From: Terriglobus roseus
Lineage (GTDB): Bacteria > Acidobacteriota > Terriglobia > Terriglobales > Acidobacteriaceae
Direction of reading: 5' to 3'
Length of the DNA: 64,000 nucleotides
NCBI RefSeq assembly: GCF_900105625.1
Contig: NZ_FNSD01000001.1
Location: 682,001-746,000 of the forward strand
The notes beneath the pieces are model-generated. The model worked only from the letters and a program-made list of their open reading frames with translations. It did no database searches and was not told the origin of the DNA. Of this stretch, positions 54,963-61,835 are shown piece after piece. Position 1 is the first letter of the stretch; each line of letters opens with the position of its first letter. A program made the position numbers and the translations under genes.

Positions 54963-56585
54963 CTAAGAGTCTGTGATGCCATACTCCTTTAGCTTGCGGT
55001 AAAGCGTCGTCTTCCCTATCCCGAGTAACTTGGCTGCCATCAGCTTGTCGCCGTGTAACTGCTGGATCGTGTTCAGAATGGCCTCGCGCTCTAATTCAGC
55101 GATAGAAACTATCGCAGGTAGCCCCGCTCCGCCACGTGCATTCCCGGATTGGGACCGTCGCTCATCCACCCGTGTCAGATCTCCGGCGAAATCGTCGCTG
55201 CCACCGACGCTCTGCATCTGCGTGGGCAGGTCGCCCATGTGGAGAAGCGATCCGCTCGAGAGCGCACACGCACGCTCAACGGCGTTTTCGAGTTCACGAA
55301 CGTTGCCAGGCCAACTGTAATGCGACATCACCCGCATAGCTTCTGGTGTGAAGCGATAGCCGATTGCGCTCTCTCGGCGCATTCGCTCCAGAAAGTGCTC
55401 GGCCAACAGCGGTATGTCTTCGCGCCGCTCACGCAAGGGTGGCATACGCAGACCCACTACGTTCAAGCGGTAATAAAGATCCTTGCGAAACAGCCCCTGG
55501 TCGACCAGCGACGAGAGGTTGCGGCTGCAACCAGCGAGGATCCGCACGGTTAGCGGGGCCCCCTGCCGCGCCCCCGGCGGCCGCACCTCCCGCTCCTGGA
55601 GCGCGCGCAATAGCTTAGCCTGGATGTCCAGCGGCATCTCGCTGACCTGATCCAGGAACAGCGTTCCGCCTTCCTCTGAGGTCAGAAGAGCGTCCTTGCT
55701 ACGATCGAAGCCGGTGTAGGCACTCCGTGAGTAGCCGAAGAGTTCGCTTTCCAGAACGGCAGGCGCTAACTGACCGCACTCGACAACAGCGAACCTGCGA
55801 GTGCTGTTGGGACCGGTCGTATGGATAGTTCGCGCGACAGTTTCCTTGCCTGTGCCGTTCTCTCCCGCAATGAGGACAGGGTGCGCCGATAGCGCAACCT
55901 TCGCCACGATGCGATAGAGCTTCTCCATCACAGGAGACGAACCCACAAGGTGGCCGTGCCCCTTCTGCTCCCGAAGATTTTGCTGAACACGCCGACTTTC
56001 CAGCTCAAAGCTCCGACGCTGTCCCGCCCGTTCCAGCACGCCGGTCAGCTCGTCCATGGCGAATGGCTTCGTCAGGTAATCCGTCGCACCCAGGCGAATG
56101 GCATCCACTGCGGAAGCGACTGTTGCGAACGCCGTCATTACCACGATGGACGATCGTGGACGCTTGATACGGATCTCCTCCAAGAGCGAGAGGCCGCCAG
56201 CAGGCATCTTGAGATCCATCAGCACGACGTCGATGGCATGCAGTCGAACGGCCTCGCGAGCCTCGTCGGCCGAATTCGCCGCATGCACGGCAAAGCCCAT
56301 TCCTGCCGCAATCTCACAGCATGCCTTCAAGACAGGAGGGTCATCATCCAACACCAGCAACTGCACTTTCGCGGCGTGAGCGTTCACGCCAATCGGATCG
56401 TCCGATAGCGGGAAGCGCAGTGAGGCCGCCGTCTGCTTGCCAAGCGGAGAAAGATTAGTCAATTCACCCGAAAATTCCGACACGGTCCTCCAATCTTTTA
56501 GGTTTGCGATTCGTTCAGGGCGAAATTGCTCTGTCACGACGCCGGTTCGGCTAAATGTTTGTCCGCGTGTTTTGGTGTCTGACAT
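54963..56585 (-). CDS. NtrC-family response regulator (receiver, AAA+, Fis-type HTH)
   Basis: This 540-residue regulator starts at the ATG at 56585. After a 70-residue N-terminal extension comes a receiver (about 75-190, acidic DDD 80-82, phospho-Asp D124 in VVLMDLKMP, K173 in LTKPF). The AAA+ domain (about 210-440) has Walker A GENGTGKE and Walker B GGTLFLDQVSEM. The C-terminal Fis-type HTH is ILNTIQQLHGDKLMAAKLLG followed by KTTLYRKLKEYG. The sigma54-contact loop GAFTGA reads SAYTGF (288-293), so contact with sigma54 may be lost and it may work as a different kind of regulator. It is followed by the receiver-like gene. Confidence 0.93.
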   Translation of the reverse strand: MSDTKTRGQTFSRTGVVTEQFRPERIANLKDWRTVSEFSGELTNLSPLGKQTAASLRFPLSDDPIGVNAHAAKVQLLVLDDDPPVLKACCEIAAGMGFAVHAANSADEAREAVRLHAIDVVLMDLKMPAGGLSLLEEIRIKRPRSSIVVMTAFATVASAVDAIRLGATDYLTKPFAMDELTGVLERAGQRRSFELESRRVQQNLREQKGHGHLVGSSPVMEKLYRIVAKVALSAHPVLIAGENGTGKETVARTIHTTGPNSTRRFAVVECGQLAPAVLESELFGYSRSAYTGFDRSKDALLTSEEGGTLFLDQVSEMPLDIQAKLLRALQEREVRPPGARQGAPLTVRILAGCSRNLSSLVDQGLFRKDLYYRLNVVGLRMPPLRERREDIPLLAEHFLERMRRESAIGYRFTPEAMRVMSHYSWPGNVRELENAVERACALSSGSLLHMGDLPTQMQSVGGSDDFAGDLTRVDERRSQSGNARGGAGLPAIVSIAELEREAILNTIQQLHGDKLMAAKLLGIGKTTLYRKLKEYGITDS

Positions 56586-56746
56586 TCCTTGGTGTTACCT
56601 ATATCCCATTTTGGATCTCATTGGTAAGTCTGCAAAGTAACCCGAATACGGAAGTCGCGACGAGCCGCCGGCCTACACTGTGCTAATTCAGGGTTCCCAA
56701 ATTGGGACTGATAGCACCATCTGCCCTCGTGCGAGATACTGGAAGG

Positions 56747-57502
56747 GTGACTTCTTCCACCGAACTCCCGCAGACCATCTTTCGTTCCGGTGACCGCAAG
56801 GCCAATTCCCTCCGCCCTACGCGCCTGATTCCCAACTTCGTTGCAACTGCAGAAGGGTCAGTGTTGATTGAGGTAGGCAATACTCGGGTCTTATGCAATG
56901 CCACCGTCGAGTCCAGCGTTCCCGGTTGGCTACGGAACAGCGGCAAGGGATGGGTGACCGCCGAATACAGCATGCTGCCTCGCGCCACACTGACGCGCAC
57001 CCCTCGGGAGAGTGAGCGAGGCAAGATCGGTGGCAGAACGCACGAAATCCAGCGCTTGATTGGTCGCTCCCTGCGCAGCGTGGTTGACCTGAAGGCTCTC
57101 GGCGAACGCTCCATCATTCTGGATTGCGATGTCCTGCAGGCCGACGGGGGCACCCGTACCGCCGCCATTACCGGTGCCTGTGCCGCACTTGCATTGGCGT
57201 TGAATCGTTTAGTCGCCGCAGGCACGCTTCCCAAATCCCCCATGAAGGAACTGGTCGCCGCGACGTCTGTTGGCATCGTGGAAGGCAGTGTGCTCCTCGA
57301 TCTTGCTTACGAGGAAGACTCGCAGGCTGAGGTCGACATGAACGTAGTCATGACAGCATCAGGCGGTTTGGTTGAGACGCAAGCTACCGCCGAGCGCGAG
57401 CCGTATACCCGCGCTCAGTTGAGCCTGATGCTGGACTATGCCGAGGCTGGCATTCGCGACCTGGTCGTGCTGCAACAGCAACTTCTACAGGGTCCGGCGT
57501 GA
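56747..57502 (+). CDS. rph: Ribonuclease PH
   Basis: About 251 residues from the GTG at 56747; GTG 56729 and TTG 56702 are also in frame. This phosphorolytic exoribonuclease trims tRNA 3' ends and forms a hexameric ring. The sequence shows [60 protein letters not shown] followed by [39 protein letters not shown] and [18 protein letters not shown]. The last part is the phosphate-binding and active-site area. Length is normal (about 240). The next gene, an aldolase, begins 128 bp later. rph usually sits beside rdgB, but no rdgB follows here. Confidence 0.97.
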   Translation: MTSSTELPQTIFRSGDRKANSLRPTRLIPNFVATAEGSVLIEVGNTRVLCNATVESSVPGWLRNSGKGWVTAEYSMLPRATLTRTPRESERGKIGGRTHEIQRLIGRSLRSVVDLKALGERSIILDCDVLQADGGTRTAAITGACAALALALNRLVAAGTLPKSPMKELVAATSVGIVEGSVLLDLAYEEDSQAEVDMNVVMTASGGLVETQATAEREPYTRAQLSLMLDYAEAGIRDLVVLQQQLLQGPA

Positions 57503-57630
57503 CATGAGCTCGCATCGAGGGTGCGATTAACGACCCCACCCAACGATAATCGAAACTGACAGGTGCCAAGCGAAACATTCGCTGGCTAGAATGAGGGTGT
57601 TTGATATCCCCAAAAGGAACGCCAATTCGC

Positions 57631-58638
57631 ATGAAGCCATCTCCAGGAAAACTAGCCGGTCTCAAGGCTGTCTCTGATTCGCGCGGAGTCGTCGCAGCCG
57701 CGGCCATGGACCAGCGTGGATCGCTGCAGAAGTCGATCGGTGCCGCACGCGGCTCGGAAGCCAGCGGCGACGATCTGGTTGTCTTCAAGGAACTGGTGAC
57801 CAAGGTGCTGACCCGTTACGCTTCGGCCATCCTGCTGGACCCGGAGTACGGTCTTCCTGCGTCGCGGATGCGGAACGATGCGGGGTTGTTGCTGGCTTAC
57901 GAGAAGACCGGTTATGACGCTGCCACGGCCGGCCGTCTGCCCGATCTGCTGGACCTGTGGAGCGTTCGCCGCCTGAAGGAAGCCGGCGCGGACTGCGTCA
58001 AGATTCTGCTTTATTACACGCCATACGAGGATGCGCGCGTCAACGATCTAAAGCACGCGTGGATCGAGCGCATCGGCGATGAGTGCCGTTACCACGACAT
58101 CCCCTTCTTCATGGAGCCCATCGGCTACGACGAAAATGGCAAGGGTGAGAAGACGCTCGAGTACGCGCGCAAGAAGCCCTCCGTCGTCACCAAGACAATG
58201 GAAGAGTTCGGCAAGGAGCGCTACGGCATCGACATCCTCAAGGTCGAAGTTCCGGTTGAGATGGGCTTCGTCTCCGGCACTACATCCTTCAAGGGTGAGG
58301 CAGCCTACACCCGCGAGCAGGCAGCACAGCTCTTCCGTGATGCCGAGTCTGCAACCGACAAGCCGTTCATCTATCTCTCAGCTGGTGTGACGAATCCCGT
58401 CTTCATCGAGACCTTGGCACTTGCAGGCGAGAGTGGCACCAAGTTCAGCGGCGTCCTCTGTGGCCGCGCCACCTGGTACGACGGCATCAAGATCTACGCG
58501 CAGCAGGGTGCAGCAGCCTTCGAAGCATGGCTCAACACCACCGGCGTAGAGAACATCAAGAACGTCAACGAAGCCCTGAAGGTTGCAACGCCCTGGTACA
58601 GGAAGATGGGCTTCAACTCCATGGAAGAACTCGGCTAA
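57631..58638 (+). CDS. LacD-type class I aldolase (tagatose 1,6-bisphosphate aldolase-like)
   Basis: About 335 residues from the ATG at 57631 (MKPSPGKLAGLKAVSDSRGV); the frame to 57601 starts with TTG and does not fit. Class I Schiff-base aldolases of the LacD/DeoC-like group show AAMDQRGSLQKSI, ILLDPEYGLPASRM, AGADCVKILLYYTPYEDARV, and ILKVEVPVEMGFVSGTTSFK with the candidate Schiff-base lysines. IYLSAGVTNPVFIETLALAG and GVLCGRATWYDGI form the phosphate site. It cleaves tagatose 1,6-bisphosphate to dihydroxyacetone phosphate and glyceraldehyde 3-phosphate, and relatives also act on fructose 1,6-bisphosphate, so it may be a glycolytic aldolase here. AAGGA lies 12 nt upstream. Confidence 0.9.
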   Translation: MKPSPGKLAGLKAVSDSRGVVAAAAMDQRGSLQKSIGAARGSEASGDDLVVFKELVTKVLTRYASAILLDPEYGLPASRMRNDAGLLLAYEKTGYDAATAGRLPDLLDLWSVRRLKEAGADCVKILLYYTPYEDARVNDLKHAWIERIGDECRYHDIPFFMEPIGYDENGKGEKTLEYARKKPSVVTKTMEEFGKERYGIDILKVEVPVEMGFVSGTTSFKGEAAYTREQAAQLFRDAESATDKPFIYLSAGVTNPVFIETLALAGESGTKFSGVLCGRATWYDGIKIYAQQGAAAFEAWLNTTGVENIKNVNEALKVATPWYRKMGFNSMEELG

Positions 58639-58657
58639 GCATCGTCGGCTTCACATC

Positions 58658-58693
58658 ATCCGGCGCGGCTATCCGTTGATGGCCGCGCCGGAT
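58658..58693 (+). terminator. Terminator-like hairpin after the aldolase gene
   Basis: ATCCGGCGCGGC pairs perfectly (12 bp) with GCCGCGCCGGAT across a 12-nt loop, 20 bp after the stop. The trailing bases TGCGTTT give only a weak U-tract. Confidence 0.7.
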
Positions 58694-58946
58694 TGCGTTT
58701 CGGTAGTCCTCTGCATGTTTTGCGCAGCCCTGGGCCGTGGTGTCTCGTAGAAGCTGAAGCCTGGGTCGTCTATGACCAGGTATACGCGACAACGTTCCTA
58801 AGTAGGAACATAGCCTTGCGATCGCTCGCGCCGTACACCGGCAAGGTCGACGCGGTGTCGCATCCTGGGACGCACACCACCGACGTGACCGTCACCTTCT
58901 TCGCGAACGACAAGGACTGAGCCGAGACAAATAGGAAGCAAGCAAA

Positions 58947-58972
58947 AAGTCCTGATCGACTGATCAGGACTT
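58947..58972. terminator. Terminator near the guaA 3' end
   Basis: AAGTCCTGATC-GACT-GATCAGGACTT is a perfect 11-bp stem. It sits 8 bp past the guaA stop (minus strand), where TTTTTGCTTGC follows. It can also serve plus-strand transcripts. Confidence 0.85.
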
Positions 58973-58980
58973 CGTTGTGC

Positions 58981-60564
58981 CTATTCCCACTCGATCGTGC
59001 CCGGTGGCTTCGACGTTATGTCATAAACCACGCGGTTAATGCCGCGAACTTCATTCACAATGCGGCTGCTGATGGTCTTCAGGACCTCGTACGGCAGAGG
59101 TACCCAGTCGGCAGTCATGCCATCTTCGCTATGTACCGCGCGGATCGCGCAAGTGTAGGCGTATGTCCGCTGGTCGCCCATCACACCGACAGACTTCACC
59201 GGAAGCAGAACTGCGAAGCTCTGCCAGATCTTCTTGTACAGGCCGGCCTTCTTGATCTCGTAGACGACAATGTCGTCCGCGTTCTGCAGGATCTCCACTC
59301 GTTCCGGGGTGATCTCGCCGACGATGCGTACGGCAAGACCCGGTCCTGGGAACGGCTGGCGATCCAGCACATCGTCCGGCATGCCAAGGTCGCGGCCTAC
59401 TCGGCGAACTTCATCCTTGAACAGGTCACGCAGCGGCTCGATGAGCTTGAGCTTCATGTTCTCGGGCAGGCCACCCACGTTGTGATGGCTCTTGATGGTC
59501 TGCGACGGTCCCTTGACGCTGGAGGACTCGATGACATCCGGGTACAGAGTTCCCTGAACCAGCCACGCGATCTCGTTGCCGGTCGCGTCGTGCTGCAGTT
59601 CACCGTGCTTCTCCTGTTCTTTCAGGATGCGGGCTGCTTCATCATCGAAGACCGTGATGAATTCGCGACCGATGATCTTGCGCTTGGTTTCAGGATCTGT
59701 AATACCACCAAGCTGCTGCAGGAAGCGCTTCGACGCGTCGACCGCAACAACCTTAAGGCCCAGCTTCTCGCGCATGTTCGCCTGCACCTGTGCGAACTCG
59801 TTCTTACGCAGTACACCGTTGTTTACGAAGATGCAAGTCAGCCGATCACCAATGGCTTTCGAAACCAGGACTGCTGCTACCGCGGAATCCACACCGCCCG
59901 AAAGCGCACAGATCGCATGACCTGAACCCACCTGCTTGCGGATCGCGTCAACGGTCGTCTCGACGAAGTGAGCGGGCGTCCAGTTCGCCTGGGCGCCGCA
60001 GATGTTGAGCACGAAGTTCTTGAGCAGCGCAGTTCCCTGCTTACTATGTGCTACCTCGGGGTGCCACTGCACCGCGTACATCCGCGTCGCTTCATTGGCG
60101 ATGGAGGCGAGCGCAGTCTCCGTCTTCGCGGCGACGTTGAAGCCTGTCGGCAGATCGACGACGCTGTCGCCGTGTGACATCCACACCTGCAACTCGTCGG
60201 GAAGATCAGCGAAGAGCTTATTTGTCTGGACGACATCGACCACGGCATCGCCATACTCACGCTTGTCTGACGGCACAACCTTGCCACCGAGATGATGCGC
60301 CATAAACTGCATGCCGTAGCAGATCCCGAGCACAGGCAAGCCAAGATCCAGCACCGCAGCGTCAGCCTTTGGCGCGTCTGCGTCATACACAGAACTCGGT
60401 CCACCAGAGAGCACGATGCCAATGGGGTTGAGCGCTGTGATGGCATCCAGCGGGGCCGTGCAAGGCAGGACTACGGAAAATACATTGAACTCACGGACGC
60501 GACGCGCAATCAGCTGCGTGTACTGCGCACCGAAATCGAGGATAACGACGGTTGAACTGTCCAC
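58981..60564 (-). CDS. guaA: GMP synthase (glutamine-hydrolysing)
   Basis: This 527-residue enzyme converts XMP to GMP using glutamine and ATP. The start is GTG at 60564 (an ATG at 60568 is out of frame). The class I glutaminase domain (about 1-195) has LSGGPSSVYD, the catalytic Cys in GICYGMQF, and the His/Glu pair in QWHPEVAHS. The ATP-pyrophosphatase domain has LSGGVDSAVAAVLVSKAIGD. The C-terminal dimer domain is RQPFPGPGLAVRIVGEITPE and ends RVVYDITSKPPGTIEWE, the universal GuaA tail. guaB is not adjacent. No guanine riboswitch or similar element is visible in the short upstream region. Confidence 0.98.
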   Translation of the reverse strand: MDSSTVVILDFGAQYTQLIARRVREFNVFSVVLPCTAPLDAITALNPIGIVLSGGPSSVYDADAPKADAAVLDLGLPVLGICYGMQFMAHHLGGKVVPSDKREYGDAVVDVVQTNKLFADLPDELQVWMSHGDSVVDLPTGFNVAAKTETALASIANEATRMYAVQWHPEVAHSKQGTALLKNFVLNICGAQANWTPAHFVETTVDAIRKQVGSGHAICALSGGVDSAVAAVLVSKAIGDRLTCIFVNNGVLRKNEFAQVQANMREKLGLKVVAVDASKRFLQQLGGITDPETKRKIIGREFITVFDDEAARILKEQEKHGELQHDATGNEIAWLVQGTLYPDVIESSSVKGPSQTIKSHHNVGGLPENMKLKLIEPLRDLFKDEVRRVGRDLGMPDDVLDRQPFPGPGLAVRIVGEITPERVEILQNADDIVVYEIKKAGLYKKIWQSFAVLLPVKSVGVMGDQRTYAYTCAIRAVHSEDGMTADWVPLPYEVLKTISSRIVNEVRGINRVVYDITSKPPGTIEWE

Positions 60565-60650
60565 ACATCGATTGTACCGGCGCGCGCAGGGCGAAGCACC
60601 TGTGGAAGCGCGGCTATCGGCCTCTTCCTGAAGCCGCGCTGAATGCCACG

Positions 60651-60824
60651 CTATTCCGACTTATCTTTGGTGCGCGTGTTCGTGACACCGGTTACGATGC
60701 CAGCACCAACCATCACCACCACCAGGCCGATAATCCAGTGCTGCGGAACGTGCGCCAGGTGCAGCAGATAGGCAGCGCCAATGATGACCACCAGATAGCC
60801 AAAAACGTACAGACCAAACGACAT
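60651..60824 (-). CDS. Small two-helix membrane protein, 57 aa
   Basis: The ATG at 60824 is preceded on the minus strand by GAGGG about 9 nt upstream, and the frame ends with TAG at 60651. The 57 residues start MSFGLYVFGYLVVIIGAAYL and continue LHLAHVPQHWIIGLVVVMVG. They end with a hydrophilic TGVTNTRTKDKSE tail. Two membrane helices with a PQHW turn are predicted. Codon use is normal for the region. I do not recognise a named family, although similar small proteins are common next to membrane genes. It lies between guaA and a larger membrane-protein gene on the same strand, with only 63 bp from the latter, and may be cotranscribed. Confidence 0.7.
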   Translation of the reverse strand: MSFGLYVFGYLVVIIGAAYLLHLAHVPQHWIIGLVVVMVGAGIVTGVTNTRTKDKSE

Positions 60825-60887
60825 GGATGTAACCCTCGCGTGCAGAGTGTAGCAACAGACGCTGTGATGCGGTCTGCGCTGCGGAAG

Positions 60888-61835
60888 TCACTCGGAAGAA
60901 ACGGCTTCTTTGCTCACAGCGTCCGAGTTTGCCTGCCACAGCCGCAGGTAGCTGCTGATCCGCGAAACATGAAAGAAGTCTGAAGTCAGGAAATACCAGA
61001 CAGCGATGACACAGTTCCACCAGAAAAGAAACTCATCGGTGATTTCCGTCTGAAATGGCAGCGGACAGGCTGAGAAGACCAACGCCAGCACCAGCAGAGC
61101 AATCTTGACGATGCTCAGGACCATGTTGATCTCCACCAGTCCACCGCGCATGCGGCCAACCCGCAGCGAATCCCGCAGGCTGGCGACCGTGCCTTCTCCC
61201 TTCATCGCGGAGAGCAGTGGCGCGAGGCTAAAGACCCATCCAACGGCTGCTGTGATGACGAACAGCCCAAGGGACAACACGATGACGCCGCCGACGTAGG
61301 CCATCATGGCTGGATCGCCACCGGCTGCGATCGGCTTTAGGATCGCCCACTCAGCCAGCGCCCTCACGCCCAGCCACCAGAGGCCGAACGACAAGGCCAG
61401 AGGGATGACGCGCAGGAGTTGGAGGAGCATCAGCGTTCCGGCGCGTGGCTTCAGCATACGATCCATACGCTTCAGCAACAACGTGCGACCGACACCGGAG
61501 ACCACAGCCCAGACCACCAGTACCAGTGGTGCAAGCCAGAGCGCCGAGCGATAGATTCCGGGGCCGACCACTTGCGCGAACGCTGCGATGGTTGTCGAAG
61601 CCTTCATCGGATCGGTGAGTAACTGGTTCACCGTGACGTCTTCGATGCCCGTTGCACGCCACGGCACCGCGGCAAAGACCTTCACAGCCTCGCGATACAT
61701 CAACAGTAGCGCCGGAACGCCAAAGACCCAGCGCCAAGCGACTTCAATGGCCGTCAACGAGGGGCGCGCGCGTACCCACGACAGGTTCCCGACGAATCCC
61801 TGCGTGGCGCGCTGCTGGGGAGCCTGCGTCACCAT
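60888..61835 (-). CDS. Multi-pass membrane protein of unknown function, coupled to leuS
   Basis: This 315-residue protein has about six hydrophobic helices (WVFGVPALLLMYREAVKVF, YRSALWLAPLVLVVWAVVSG, LLQLLRVIPLALSFGLWWLG, AYVGGVIVLSLGLFVITAAV, MVLSIVKIALLVLALVFSAC, FWWNCVIAVWYFLTSDFF). The cytoplasmic loops are basic (RTLLLKRMDRMLKPRAG). No catalytic motif is visible and I cannot name a family. Its ATG overlaps the leuS stop (TGATG), so translation is coupled to leuS. A role is unknown; the arrangement suggests a constitutive, housekeeping level of expression. Confidence 0.75.
   Translation of the reverse strand: MVTQAPQQRATQGFVGNLSWVRARPSLTAIEVAWRWVFGVPALLLMYREAVKVFAAVPWRATGIEDVTVNQLLTDPMKASTTIAAFAQVVGPGIYRSALWLAPLVLVVWAVVSGVGRTLLLKRMDRMLKPRAGTLMLLQLLRVIPLALSFGLWWLGVRALAEWAILKPIAAGGDPAMMAYVGGVIVLSLGLFVITAAVGWVFSLAPLLSAMKGEGTVASLRDSLRVGRMRGGLVEINMVLSIVKIALLVLALVFSACPLPFQTEITDEFLFWWNCVIAVWYFLTSDFFHVSRISSYLRLWQANSDAVSKEAVSSE

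Noticed and set aside
58693-58920. 75-aa open frame between the aldolase and guaA
   Set aside because: It overlaps the arm of the terminator hairpin at its 5' end, has no ribosome site, and the protein matches nothing that I recognise.
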